The notes under the pieces: model-generated | What the model saw: only the letters and a program-made list of their open reading frames with translations | The model's database searches: none | What the model was told of the DNA's origin: nothing | Shown here: piece by piece, positions 38,781 through 47,620 of the stretch | Numbering within the stretch: the first letter of the stretch is position 1 | Layout: each line of letters begins with the position of its first letter | Origin: Bacteroidales bacterium | GTDB taxonomy: Bacteria; Bacteroidota; Bacteroidia; Bacteroidales; UBA1402 | Length of the DNA stretch: 64,000 nt | Assembly (NCBI GenBank): GCA_017468435.1 | Contig: JAFUIP010000015.1 | Span: forward strand, 144,213-208,212 | Reading direction: 5' to 3' | Translations under genes and position numbers: made by a program

Positions 38781-40407
38781 TGATGAATTTGATGACAGCG
38801 TCACGTTCTGATTTATCGAGTTGTCGGAAGGCTTCCACCGTCCAGCGGGCATCGCTCTGTGCATTTCCGTGCCACATGATGGCTTCCATCACGGTACGTG
38901 CGCGGCAGTCGTGCAAGCGGTCGTCGGCGCCGGTGACCAATTCGCTCAGGCCTCGTCCCCAAAGCGGTGTCGTTCTACACCAGCCTGTACGGATATCGTT
39001 CTCCATGAACAAGCGATGCTGCACCATGTCGGAGTAAGGCCAGATGGTTTGATAAGGGAATCGGGGCAAGCGAGGATCGTTCTTTTCGAAGAAGCCGGCA
39101 GGGTCTTCCACATCGTCCGGACCGGTGGTCCAAGAAGGACGGTGACAAACGGCGCAACCAATCTGCGTGAACAATTCCTTGCCTTTCTGCACATCTTCAT
39201 CGTCGAGATCGCGAGCAGCAGGCACGGCCAAACCACGATGCCAAACCATGAAGTTGGCATATTCTTCGTCGGTCATTTCCACATCCAAATCTTTTGCCAT
39301 CAAGTAGTTGTAGATATCTGCTTCCACATTGCCGGTTTTGTTCTGTTCGGGGAAATGAGCATAAAACGAAGCCTGCACTTCGGGATCTTGCGAAGCGGTC
39401 TTGGCATAGGTTTCGGTCATGTAGTGGTAACGACGGTCGCTACGCGTAACATTGGTGATGTTCCAGATGGCATTGGCACCGGCCGCATCCTGCAAGGGAC
39501 CACGACTTAGAGCATAAGTAAAGCGCTTGGCATAAGGCGTTCCGTCGCCCTGGGTAGCATTCTTGTAATAGCTCGTCCATTCACCATTCTTAAAGATGGC
39601 CGGATTAAGCCATTCGCTGTCGCCACGTTCCAGCGCAGCCACTTCTTGACGCGCATATTCAGCCTTCAAAGAATCGTCGGGAATAGCATCGAGCAAGCCT
39701 GTTCCATACACACCGATGGTCGATTCCAGGCGGATATTGACATCTTCGGCAGCCAAGGTTACTTTTTGTCCGTTCTGCATCACTTCGATGGGAACATAAT
39801 AAGCATCGGCAGGAATGCTCACTTCGGGATAAATAAGCTCGTAGGTTTCGCCATCGTCAAACTTGTTTCCCCATTCGTCGGTATAAACCTTCCATTCAAT
39901 CTTTATTTTAGACTCGTCGATGGGAGCCTTGAAAGGTTCCACGGCCAAAGTCTGAGGCATACCCGTCACAGAGCTGAGATAAGTGTTGTAATCGTCGAAA
40001 AGCACCAGCAGATAGCCATTTCCGGCCTTGTCGGCACGATACTCGGTCTGACGTTTTCCATGACCATAATTGGGGTGACAATACAGACAGCCTCTGCGCA
40101 CCATGAGCGGACCAAGACCGGTGAAAGCACCGTTTTTGTTTTGGTTATAATCGTTTTCGAAAAGATATTCGCCATATTTGAAAGCAGCCGCCATACCGGG
40201 AACATTTTCAACGGCAGGAGCCGGTTGTTCGTAAGCATAAGAAGTGGCATTGAAAACCGTACCCAACTTACCGCCGGCATACCATTCGGCCGACAATTCT
40301 TCAGGATCCTTGCCCTCGTTTCCGCCATTGTCATCGTCATTTGTAGGATGACAAGCAGCCAAAACAGCAGCAGAAGCAAAAAGATAAAACAATTTATTGA
40401 GTTTCAT
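38770..40407 (-). CDS. DUF1111 di-heme oxidoreductase-like lipoprotein
   Basis: 545 aa. Lipoprotein signal ending in VLAAC (Cys19). Two c-type heme sites: RRGCLYCHPNYGHGKR near 104-119 and QIGCAVCHRPSW near 416-427. The family (di-heme oxidoreductase, DUF1111) is distantly related to cytochrome c peroxidases, and in Bacteroidales it often lies with imelysins in iron or heme operons. It probably faces the periplasm. CcsBA, needed to attach heme, is encoded just downstream. Confidence 0.9.
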   Translation of the reverse strand: MKLNKLFYLFASAAVLAACHPTNDDDNGGNEGKDPEELSAEWYAGGKLGTVFNATSYAYEQPAPAVENVPGMAAAFKYGEYLFENDYNQNKNGAFTGLGPLMVRRGCLYCHPNYGHGKRQTEYRADKAGNGYLLVLFDDYNTYLSSVTGMPQTLAVEPFKAPIDESKIKIEWKVYTDEWGNKFDDGETYELIYPEVSIPADAYYVPIEVMQNGQKVTLAAEDVNIRLESTIGVYGTGLLDAIPDDSLKAEYARQEVAALERGDSEWLNPAIFKNGEWTSYYKNATQGDGTPYAKRFTYALSRGPLQDAAGANAIWNITNVTRSDRRYHYMTETYAKTASQDPEVQASFYAHFPEQNKTGNVEADIYNYLMAKDLDVEMTDEEYANFMVWHRGLAVPAARDLDDEDVQKGKELFTQIGCAVCHRPSWTTGPDDVEDPAGFFEKNDPRLPRFPYQTIWPYSDMVQHRLFMENDIRTGWCRTTPLWGRGLSELVTGADDRLHDCRARTVMEAIMWHGNAQSDARWTVEAFRQLDKSERDAVIKFINAI

Positions 40408-40436
40408 AGTTCTTCTATTTTAATCGCAAAACTTAT

Positions 40437-41549
40437 TTATTGCATGATACATTGACGAGCTTCTTCCAACTTAATCAACAGAGCGTCGCAAGCCTCGATG
40501 GCAGCTTCGACCTTGGCGTCGGTGTAGTTCAGAACGAAAGGCTTAGGCATCTCGTTGATGGCGGCCAGACAATCGTCCAAGGCATTCTGCACCTCGGCAT
40601 CCAAATCGCTGTCGATAGATTTCACTAAGGCGCTGATAGAAGTAGAAAGAGGCTTATTGGCATTCATCTCGCCGAAATACACGCTCTGCACACCCTTGAT
40701 GTTGTCGTAGAAATCCTGGATGGAATTGTAGGCATGAGGCGATTCGATATTGTTGATATCTTCCTGATAATAAGGCGAACCAATCTTAGACATAGCCACT
40801 TCATCGACGATGGTCTTGCAACCTTCGATAATTTGTTCCGTGCCCAAAGCCACCGAGCGCCAGATACTTCCGGCCTGACCGGCGTTCTTCATCATATCGC
40901 CGAAATTATCTTCGGGTTCCATTTCGGCCTCAGCCAGGATGGCAGCCTTTTCATCGCTGACATTGCTTGCCCAAGCAGCTTCCAGACGGATGCAACTCAA
41001 AGCCAAGTCGGCAGCCACAGCGATGGCGTAATCCAGTTCTACAGGCGTGATGGCCTCCATTTTGCGGGGCTTACCTTCGCGGAAGATGATGTATTCCAAA
41101 CCATGAAAACCTACCAAACCATTGTTCATATCGGCGATGGTGCCGGCAGGATCTTGTTGAAACAATTCGCTCTTGAGCAAGGTTTCCAGACGCGTCTGAT
41201 CCAAGGGCCAAGTATCAATGTGCGGGTCGATGGCATATTTCGAAGCAGCGCCAAAGAGGAAAGCCTCGCTCCATTCCCAATACTGACGGGCCGAAACCCA
41301 CAGCGCGCAAGCTGCTTCCACCTGAGCATCGCTTGGATTGCTTTTCAAAGATTCCAAAGCCGTTTGCAAATCCAAAGACTTGTCGGCCAGGTTCTTGTAA
41401 GTGGGAACCACGATTTCATCTACAAAGGCTTCGTTGATTGCCTGCATGTTGTCGTCCGTGTTTTCCGGGCCTTGATTATTCGGGCCTTGGCAAGAGACAA
41501 TGGCCAAAGAAAACAAAGCGACACTGAAACTGTAAAAGATTTTTTTCAT
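40437..41549 (-). CDS. Imelysin-family (insulin-cleaving metalloprotease-like) lipoprotein
   Basis: 370 aa. Lipoprotein signal MKKIFYSFSVALFSLAIVSC. Imelysin/EfeO-M75 fold with the conserved GLVGFHGLEYIIFREGKPRK near 143-162 (GxHxxE) and WPLDQTRLETLL near 110. Imelysins are thought to act in iron or heme uptake rather than proteolysis. It sits 29 bases before the DUF1111 gene and 22 bases after the porin gene, forming the order porin-imelysin-DUF1111-CcsBA, which suggests a joint role in handling iron/heme at the cell surface. Confidence 0.9.
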   Translation of the reverse strand: MKKIFYSFSVALFSLAIVSCQGPNNQGPENTDDNMQAINEAFVDEIVVPTYKNLADKSLDLQTALESLKSNPSDAQVEAACALWVSARQYWEWSEAFLFGAASKYAIDPHIDTWPLDQTRLETLLKSELFQQDPAGTIADMNNGLVGFHGLEYIIFREGKPRKMEAITPVELDYAIAVAADLALSCIRLEAAWASNVSDEKAAILAEAEMEPEDNFGDMMKNAGQAGSIWRSVALGTEQIIEGCKTIVDEVAMSKIGSPYYQEDINNIESPHAYNSIQDFYDNIKGVQSVYFGEMNANKPLSTSISALVKSIDSDLDAEVQNALDDCLAAINEMPKPFVLNYTDAKVEAAIEACDALLIKLEEARQCIMQ

Positions 41550-41571
41550 AATTGTATGTTTTTATTGATGA

Positions 41572-42822
41572 TTATTTTCTGGTAAAAAAGCCGCAATAAG
41601 CGATGCCAAGCGACACTGAAGGTTCGTCTATAAAGGGTTCCACCAAAAATCTCTTGGAATATTCCGCCTTAACAACGATTTCATTCATAGGATAATAATT
41701 GATGCCGGCAGCCATTCTGTGACGCGCGTACTGCGGATAATCCATATCGGCCTTCACCGTCTTGAACATGGAGTCGTAAAACTCGTAATGCGCGAAAACG
41801 TAGAGTTTCTTGTTGTCTTTCTTCATGGCCGGAACATGGGCAAACACATCGTAACCTGCTTGAATACTGGCAGATAAAGCATCCGAAGCCACGTTCTGAT
41901 GAGGCGAGGGCGAATCGGAAGACATGGATTTATTGAATTGGGTAATTTCGTAAGAATCGTTCAGATGCGCGTAATCGACATTTCCTCTGACAACAAGGTG
42001 GTGTGCATCGTAATGAAAATCGAAAGCGCCAATCATCACTTCGCCTTTGCAATCTTGGTATTTCTTGTTCTTGCGCAAGGAGTTGTCGAAACTATGTCCG
42101 TAGTAGCCGCTCAAACCAAGACGCAAGCCCATGGGCAGGTAAAAATCGTGACGCATGGCCGTGGCATAATTATTGGCAATCTTGAATTCGTAAGGACTTC
42201 CCGCGCCTCCGGCAATAAAGTTGGCCGAACCGAAACGATCGGAATCCAAGCCGGCCAGGAACTGCCATTCATAGCGCCACCTACCGAGATGTCCCCAAAG
42301 GCTGAGGCCGGTTTCGTGCCAAGTACAAGGAAAAATCGTACTCTCGCCTTCCTGACGATAATTGGTGAAAAACTCCACCGGCAAATGATATTGGTTGGTC
42401 AGACCCACCGGCACGATGATATGGCCCATTCGCAGGTTCAAGGCCTTGTTCCAAGATTTCTGAATCCAGAATTGTTCCAAGGCCACTTCGCCACCGCGTT
42501 CAATCTCGCTTTCGTACTCACCGGCTTCGTCGGCTTCCATTTCGACAGCGCTTTCCGTGCCTCCATGTTCAAACTCTATTTCGCTGCTCATGGTCCAGCC
42601 TTGACCGAAATCGTAGCCAAGATTCACCACGAAATGTGGCAAGTCGAAACGTCCGTGACTTTCGTCCGAAGCATAATCTTCGGGTTTGATATAACGTTGC
42701 CAAGAATCGCTGTAAAAGTTGCGCGTCATCACAGCTTCGCCATAACCGCCCACGCTTAGCTGAGCCAAGGATTCCAGGACGAAACAAAAGACAAAGAGAA
42801 AAACTATGCTGATTTTTTTCAT
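41572..42822 (-). CDS. Outer-membrane porin-like beta-barrel protein
   Basis: 416 aa. Signal peptide MKKISIVFLFVFCFVLESLA, then alternating amphipathic strands with aromatic ends (SVGGYGEAVMTRNFYSD, MGHIIVPVGLTNQYHLPVEF, LRLGLSGYYGHSF) and a C-terminal aromatic strand ending in GFFTRK. It resembles Bacteroidota porins of the phosphate-selective porin O/P type. A loop at about 90-110 is strongly acidic (EMEADEAGEYESEIE). First gene of the imelysin operon; a minus-strand TATTTTTG (plus-strand CAAAAATA, 42857-42864) lies 34 bases upstream. Confidence 0.8.
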   Translation of the reverse strand: MKKISIVFLFVFCFVLESLAQLSVGGYGEAVMTRNFYSDSWQRYIKPEDYASDESHGRFDLPHFVVNLGYDFGQGWTMSSEIEFEHGGTESAVEMEADEAGEYESEIERGGEVALEQFWIQKSWNKALNLRMGHIIVPVGLTNQYHLPVEFFTNYRQEGESTIFPCTWHETGLSLWGHLGRWRYEWQFLAGLDSDRFGSANFIAGGAGSPYEFKIANNYATAMRHDFYLPMGLRLGLSGYYGHSFDNSLRKNKKYQDCKGEVMIGAFDFHYDAHHLVVRGNVDYAHLNDSYEITQFNKSMSSDSPSPHQNVASDALSASIQAGYDVFAHVPAMKKDNKKLYVFAHYEFYDSMFKTVKADMDYPQYARHRMAAGINYYPMNEIVVKAEYSKRFLVEPFIDEPSVSLGIAYCGFFTRK

Positions 42823-42955
42823 GTTGCTATATTTTCATTCTACTCGTTTTCGGCAGCAAAAATAGAATCGGCAAAATTTTTGAGTAATCCCCATTAATGG
42901 TTGAATATTTTTTTCCTACTCATCATTATTGGTTAGAAAACACGAGATTTTGTTG

Positions 42956-42963
42956 TATTTTTG
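42956..42963 (+). promoter_or_regulatory. Putative -7 element for the iron-containing alcohol dehydrogenase
   Basis: TATTTTTG matches TAnnTTTG, 44 bases before the start at 43008. A TTG at 42929-42931 is 24 bases upstream, longer than ideal, so the -33 is uncertain. The 185-base gap holds this and the opposed porin promoter. Confidence 0.5.
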
Positions 42964-43007
42964 GCGCTCAATCAATAACGAGATTCATTAAAAAAACAAC
43001 AACGACT

Positions 43008-44189
43008 ATGACAAGATTTGTGTACAACATTCCTACGAAAGTATATTTCGGCAAAGATCAATTGTCGGAACATTTGGCTGAAACTTTGGCCGGCTACGGC
43101 AAACGCGTATTGCTCACTTATGGTGGTGGATCCATCAAGAAAACAGGGCTTTACGACGCTGTAATGAAAGAACTGAACGCAGGCGGATTCCAGGTTTTCG
43201 AGCTTTCCGGCATAGAGCCCAATCCGCGTATCGACTCGGTGAGAAAGGGCGCACAACTTTGCAAAGACGAAAACATCGACGTTATTTTGGCCGTGGGCGG
43301 TGGTTCTACTCTGGATGCCAGCAAATGGATGGCCGCCGGCGCTTGCGTAGATTTCGACCCATGGGATTTCTTCCAATCTCCGCGCAAACCTTTGAACGGT
43401 GCATTGCCTTTGGTAACTATTCTGACGCTTTCGGCCACCGGTAGCGAAATGGACGGCGGCGGCGTTATCAGCAATCCCGAAACCAACGACAAAATGGGCC
43501 GCATGGAAGACGAACTTTATCCGAGAGTTTCCTTCCTCGATCCTTGCAACACCTTCACGGTGAGTCCTTACCAGACGGCTTGCGGTGCTGCCGATATACT
43601 TTCGCACATCATCGAAGAATATTTCAATGCCGAAGATGGCAACCTTTATATGATAGACCGCATCATGGAAGCCTTGATGAAAACAGTGGTGAAATATGCG
43701 CCCATCGCTATAGCTCAACCCGACAATTACGAAGCTCGCGCCAACCTTATGTGGGCCTCTTCTTGGGCTATCAACGGATTTATCAAGGCCGGCAAGAAAA
43801 CCTCTTGGAGTTGCCATCCCATGGAACATCAACTCTCTGCTTACTACGACATTACCCACGGATTGGGCTTGGCCATCCTGACACCGCGCTGGATGAAACA
43901 TTGCATGCAGGCGCAACCCGACACCACGCAGAAATTTGCCGATTTTGCCATCAACGTATTCGATGTAGATAAGACTTTGCCCGCTGCTGAAGCTGCTTTG
44001 GCCGGTGTGGCTGCCTTGGAAAAATTCCTCTTCGAAGACTTGAAGCTCACCTCCAACCTGAGCGACTTGAACATCGGACGCGAGCATTTTGCAGACATGG
44101 CGCAGAAAGCCGTAGAAGGCGGCACCATGAAGGCTTACGTTGCCCTTTCGGCCGATGATGTAGCAAAAATTTACGAAGCTTGCCTCTAA
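43008..44189 (+). CDS. Iron-containing alcohol dehydrogenase (YqhD/butanol dehydrogenase-like)
   Basis: 393 aa from the ATG at 43008 (MTRFVYNIPTKVYFGKDQL). NAD(P)-binding GGGSIKKTGLYDAV near 40 and VGGGSTLDASKWMAAGA near 93; metal ligands in DILSHIIEEYFN near 195-206 and SWSCHPMEHQLSAYYDITHG near 266-285. Enzymes of this branch reduce aldehydes such as butanal or short-chain aldehydes with NADPH. The GNAT gene follows after 25 bases. Confidence 0.93.
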   Translation: MTRFVYNIPTKVYFGKDQLSEHLAETLAGYGKRVLLTYGGGSIKKTGLYDAVMKELNAGGFQVFELSGIEPNPRIDSVRKGAQLCKDENIDVILAVGGGSTLDASKWMAAGACVDFDPWDFFQSPRKPLNGALPLVTILTLSATGSEMDGGGVISNPETNDKMGRMEDELYPRVSFLDPCNTFTVSPYQTACGAADILSHIIEEYFNAEDGNLYMIDRIMEALMKTVVKYAPIAIAQPDNYEARANLMWASSWAINGFIKAGKKTSWSCHPMEHQLSAYYDITHGLGLAILTPRWMKHCMQAQPDTTQKFADFAINVFDVDKTLPAAEAALAGVAALEKFLFEDLKLTSNLSDLNIGREHFADMAQKAVEGGTMKAYVALSADDVAKIYEACL

Positions 44190-44214
44190 TTTTCCGAACC
44201 AAATTCTCCGAACA

Positions 44215-44709
44215 ATGAGAAGCATTCGCAAAGCGACCTTAGATGATTGCGCATTGATCCGCACCTTGGCTTGTATCTGTTTTCCGGACACTTACGAAAA
44301 AATTCTGGAAGAAGAGCAAATCGATTACATGATGGACTGGATGTATAGTCTGCCGAGCCTGCGACAACAAATGCAAGACGGACACCATTATTATATAGTG
44401 TACGAAGATGATGACCCTGTTGGCTACGCGTCTTTCCAACAGGAAAAGGAAGATTTGTTTCATTTGCAGAAGATATACCTGATGCCCGAAGCGCAAGGCG
44501 TGGGTCTGGGTACTTATCTTTGGAAACACATTCTTCGAGAAATCAAGACTTTGCAACCTGCGCCCTGTCGTTTGGAACTGAACGTGAACCGACAGAACAA
44601 AGCGGTAAAATTTTACGAAAAAATGGGCATGAAAAAAGATCGTCAGGGCGATTTCCCCATTGGCGAGGGCTTTTACATGAACGACTATATAATGACTATT
44701 AGCATCTGA
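44215..44709 (+). CDS. GNAT-family N-acetyltransferase
   Basis: 164 aa. Acetyl-CoA loop EAQGVGLGTYLWKHIL near 92-107 (Q/RxxGxG/A), preceded by the strand LFHLQKIYLMP and followed by LELNVNRQNKAVKFYEKMG near 121-139, all typical of GNAT. The substrate may be a small molecule or a protein N-terminus and cannot be deduced. It starts 25 bases after the alcohol dehydrogenase and ends 1 base before the CyuA-like gene. Confidence 0.92.
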   Translation: MRSIRKATLDDCALIRTLACICFPDTYEKILEEEQIDYMMDWMYSLPSLRQQMQDGHHYYIVYEDDDPVGYASFQQEKEDLFHLQKIYLMPEAQGVGLGTYLWKHILREIKTLQPAPCRLELNVNRQNKAVKFYEKMGMKKDRQGDFPIGEGFYMNDYIMTISI

Positions 44710-44710
44710 T

Positions 44711-45982
44711 ATGACGAGCGAGGAAATCAAAAGCATCAAGGCTTTGATGAAAAGAGAAGTGGTATTGGCCATGGGTTGTACAGAACCCGTTGCCGTGGCG
44801 CTCACCGTGGCCAAAGCGCGCGAAACTTTCGGCGCCGTTCCCGAAAAAGTGGAAGTGTTGCTCAGTAAGAACATTTTCAAAAACGCCATGGGCGTGGGCA
44901 TTCCCGGCACCGGCATGATTGGGCTGCCCATCGCCATTGCATTGGGCCTTGTTGCCGGCAAAAGCGAACGTGGATTAGAAGTGCTCGACCTCAGCAACGA
45001 CGAGATTCAGGTGGCCAAACAATGGTTAGATGCGCATCCCGCGGCCATCAACATCGCATTGAAAGATACCGAGGAAAAGCTCTACGTGGAATGTATCTGC
45101 CGCAGCGGCGACTCTTTCTCCAAAGCCATCGTGGCGCAACAGCACACGCGTTTCATCCACATAGAAAAAGACGGAGAAGTGTTTTTGCACAAGGCTTTGA
45201 CGGCCAATTCTGTCATCACGCAGGTAAACGCGCCCAAACTCAATGCTCGCAAGGTGTATGATTTTGCCACGCAAACCCCGCTCGAAGAACTGGAATTCAT
45301 TCTCGAAACCATTCCCTACAACGTGGAAGCCGCCTTGGAAGGCATGAAGGGCTATGGTCTCTCAACAGGAAAAATCTTGATGAAGAGTGCCGGATGCGAC
45401 ATTGTACACAATGTCATTGCCAAAACGGTGGCCGCCGCCGACGCCCGCATGGACGGATGCACCAAGCCTGTTTACAGCAACTCGGGCAGCGGCAACCAGG
45501 GAATTACTTGCACCTTGGCCATCTACGAATACGCCAACCGCAAAAACATTGAGCAGGAAAAGATGACGCGTGCCCTCATCATGAGCCATTTGTTCTCTAT
45601 TTACATCAAGCAGGGCATTGGCCGATTGTCGGCGCTTTGCGGCATCGTGAACGCGTCCATCGGCGTGGCGGCGGGCATTTGCTACTTGCAAGACGGCAGT
45701 TTCGAGCAGATTTGTTTCGCCATCAAAAATATGATCAACACCTTGGCGGGCATGGCTTGCGACGGTGCCAAACCGAGTTGTTCGCTGAAAATCACCACCG
45801 GACTTTACTCGGCCTTCGTCACCTCGGAGCTGGCGCTCAACAACAAGGTGGTGGAACACACCGACGGACTTTCGGAAAACGACATCGACCGCAGCATCGC
45901 CAACATCGGCCGCTTAGGCCACGACGGCATGAACGAAACCGACGACGTCATCCTCGACATCATGACCCACAAGCAGTTGTAG
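44711..45982 (+). CDS. L-cysteine desulfidase/L-serine dehydratase-like protein (CyuA/YhaM, UPF0597 family)
   Basis: 423 aa. N-terminal MGCTEPVAVALTVAKARE (Cys23) and later NSGSGNQGITCTLAIYEYAN near 256-275, ACDGAKPSCSLKITTGLYSA near 350-369 supply the conserved Cys residues that hold a 4Fe-4S cluster in this family. E. coli CyuA degrades cysteine to pyruvate, ammonia and sulfide; related enzymes are serine dehydratases. Cytoplasmic. Last gene of the plus-strand unit before the accessory region; the next gene starts 20 bases later and is clearly more AT-rich. Confidence 0.9.
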   Translation: MTSEEIKSIKALMKREVVLAMGCTEPVAVALTVAKARETFGAVPEKVEVLLSKNIFKNAMGVGIPGTGMIGLPIAIALGLVAGKSERGLEVLDLSNDEIQVAKQWLDAHPAAINIALKDTEEKLYVECICRSGDSFSKAIVAQQHTRFIHIEKDGEVFLHKALTANSVITQVNAPKLNARKVYDFATQTPLEELEFILETIPYNVEAALEGMKGYGLSTGKILMKSAGCDIVHNVIAKTVAAADARMDGCTKPVYSNSGSGNQGITCTLAIYEYANRKNIEQEKMTRALIMSHLFSIYIKQGIGRLSALCGIVNASIGVAAGICYLQDGSFEQICFAIKNMINTLAGMACDGAKPSCSLKITTGLYSAFVTSELALNNKVVEHTDGLSENDIDRSIANIGRLGHDGMNETDDVILDIMTHKQL

Positions 45983-46002
45983 AATTAGCACCTTTACGAG
46001 AA

Positions 46003-46218
46003 ATGACGAACTACCAGATTCCATATATAAATGCCTGCATTAGAGCTTTCGCCAAGCGATTTACCATCACGGCAAAAAGTGCCTTTGAGTACCTCTACCA
46101 ATTCAAAGGCATCCAATTTCTCGTAGATTTTTATGAAGTCGAGCATTTGCAATCGATTGAAGATGCAGTGGATGATCTTATTGTTTGCTGCCTAAACAAT
46201 GGAGGGAAATTACAATGA
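46003..46218 (+). CDS. DUF3791 small protein, candidate antitoxin
   Basis: 71 aa from the ATG at 46003. It shows the DUF3791 pattern: ACIRAFAKRFTITAKSAFEY then LYQFKGIQFLVDFYEVEHLQ and IEDAVDDLIVCCLNNGGKL. The domain has no assigned biochemistry but is frequently found beside DUF3990 proteins. Its stop overlaps the DUF3990 start (ATGA at 46215-46218). The three-gene unit is more AT-rich than the flanking genes, suggesting acquisition. Confidence 0.82.
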   Translation: MTNYQIPYINACIRAFAKRFTITAKSAFEYLYQFKGIQFLVDFYEVEHLQSIEDAVDDLIVCCLNNGGKLQ

Positions 46219-46685
46219 GATTATATCACGGCACCAACATAGATTTTGATGTCATTGATTTGGGCAAATCCAACAAATACAAAGATTTTGGCCAAGGATT
46301 CTATCTGACTGATATTCGTAGTCAAGCAGAGGAACTTGCCACCAAAAAAGCCAAACTATTTGGTGGAAATTCTATTGTACAAGAATATGAATTTAATGAA
46401 GATTTATTGAAAAAAAGTGATCTACAAATTCTTCGATTTGAAGCACCTAACATAGAATGGGCGGAATTCATTTTCAAGAACCGAAACCGGGAAAGTCATT
46501 TTTCTCACCAATACGATATTGTTATTGGACCTATTGCAAATGATGGTGTTGCCTATCTGCTGGGACGCTACAAAGAAGACACCATAAGCCTTGAGGAATT
46601 GAGCAGAAAATTAGAATTCAAACATCTCAATAGCCAATATTACTTCGGAAGCGAAAAAGCACTTGCATATTTACAACGTATATGA
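46215..46685 (+). CDS. DUF3990 protein, putative ADP-ribosyltransferase fold
   Basis: 156 aa from the ATG at 46215, coupled to the upstream DUF3791 gene. N-terminal RLYHGTNIDF and FGQGFYLTDIRSQAEELATK (near 24-43) are the two blocks expected in diphtheria-toxin-like ADP-ribosyltransferases (H in YHGT, Y in GFYLT). A third block could be around QYDIVIGPIANDGVAYLL near 100-117. If active it might modify a protein, tRNA or DNA target with NAD as donor, hence the toxin idea. This is inference from motif shape and gene arrangement. Confidence 0.8.
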   Translation: MRLYHGTNIDFDVIDLGKSNKYKDFGQGFYLTDIRSQAEELATKKAKLFGGNSIVQEYEFNEDLLKKSDLQILRFEAPNIEWAEFIFKNRNRESHFSHQYDIVIGPIANDGVAYLLGRYKEDTISLEELSRKLEFKHLNSQYYFGSEKALAYLQRI

Positions 46686-46695
46686 CTATTCTCGT

Positions 46696-46908
46696 ATGAC
46701 AACTCAGGCCCAAAAAGATTTCTTAGTGTATCATATCATAGATCAACTGACAGAGTACATTATCATAGACAACCATATAAGTGTTGCCGAAGCCTTGAAA
46801 CTGCTCTATCAATCCAAGGTCTATCAACAATTGATAGATGAAGACACGGAATTATATATTCAAAGTCCTTCGTACGTTTACGAGTTACTCAAACAAGAAA
46901 TCTATTAA
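46696..46908 (+). CDS. Second small protein of the DUF3791/DUF3990 unit (DUF3791-like)
   Basis: 70 aa from the ATG at 46696, 10 bases after the DUF3990 stop; an in-frame TTG at 46663 would overlap that gene and is less likely. Sequence: an N-terminal helix KDFLVYHIIDQLTEYIII, then SVAEALKLLYQSKVYQQLID and ELYIQSPSYVYELLKQEI. It matches a small family often next to DUF3990 genes; resemblance to DUF3791 is partial. Role as antitoxin or accessory factor is inferred. It ends 18 bases from the convergent methyltransferase gene. Confidence 0.7.
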   Translation: MTTQAQKDFLVYHIIDQLTEYIIIDNHISVAEALKLLYQSKVYQQLIDEDTELYIQSPSYVYELLKQEIY

Positions 46909-46926
46909 GCACCTGTTTTCTGCGCT

Positions 46927-47598
46927 TTACCAGATAAAGGGGAAGAGTCTGTATTTCACTTTTTTCTTGTAGTCCTTGTAGCCGGCAAGCCCTTCTTCCA
47001 AGACAGATTCTTCGCCTCGGATGCGCTTGACAATGACCGGAATGTATCCTAACATGATAACAAATGAAGGAAGCGAGCCGAGCACCAAAGGCATTGCCAG
47101 AAATAAAATAGCGGTGGCAGCATACATAGGATGCCGCACGATGCCGTACAGACCGGTGTCGATAACTTTCTGATTTTCTTGCACTTCTATAGTTCGAGAA
47201 AGATAGGCGTTTTCTCTGAGCACTTCCGCGTACAAAAAATACGAAGCTACAAACAAGGCCGAAGCCGCATAAACCACCCAGTCGGGCAAGAGCAGCCATT
47301 GAAAACGCCAATTCAGTCCGGCCACGATAAAAGCCATGAGAAACAAGCATCCGCTTATGGCCACCACAGCTTTCTGCTCCGAGTCTTTTTCCTTCGCATT
47401 CAGCCGTTTACGAAGCAAATCGGGGCTTTTCAAAAGCAAGATTATCCCCACAAAAAACATGGGAACGAACAAAATACCCATCAGCAGCCAGGCTTGCCAA
47501 TAAGCGAAGGAGGCCGCCGGCAAAAACAGCAGCAAAGCGACCAAGACAATGCCGGCCAGAAACTTTGTCAAAGCTTGTATCAATAAGGATTTATTCAT
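46927..47598 (-). CDS. Isoprenylcysteine/phospholipid methyltransferase-family membrane protein
   Basis: 223 aa with five or six membrane helices. The C-terminal block YGIVRHPMYAATAILFLAMP near 150-169 and EESVLEEGLAGYKDYKKKVK near 195-214 is typical of the ICMT/PEMT family, in which AdoMet binds at the membrane face. Bacterial members are mostly uncharacterised; some methylate lipids or small molecules. It lies 22 bases downstream of the broken hydrolase on the same strand. Confidence 0.87.
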   Translation of the reverse strand: MNKSLLIQALTKFLAGIVLVALLLFLPAASFAYWQAWLLMGILFVPMFFVGIILLLKSPDLLRKRLNAKEKDSEQKAVVAISGCLFLMAFIVAGLNWRFQWLLLPDWVVYAASALFVASYFLYAEVLRENAYLSRTIEVQENQKVIDTGLYGIVRHPMYAATAILFLAMPLVLGSLPSFVIMLGYIPVIVKRIRGEESVLEEGLAGYKDYKKKVKYRLFPFIW

Positions 47599-47620
47599 CG
47601 CTTTTATTCAAAAAATTAAT

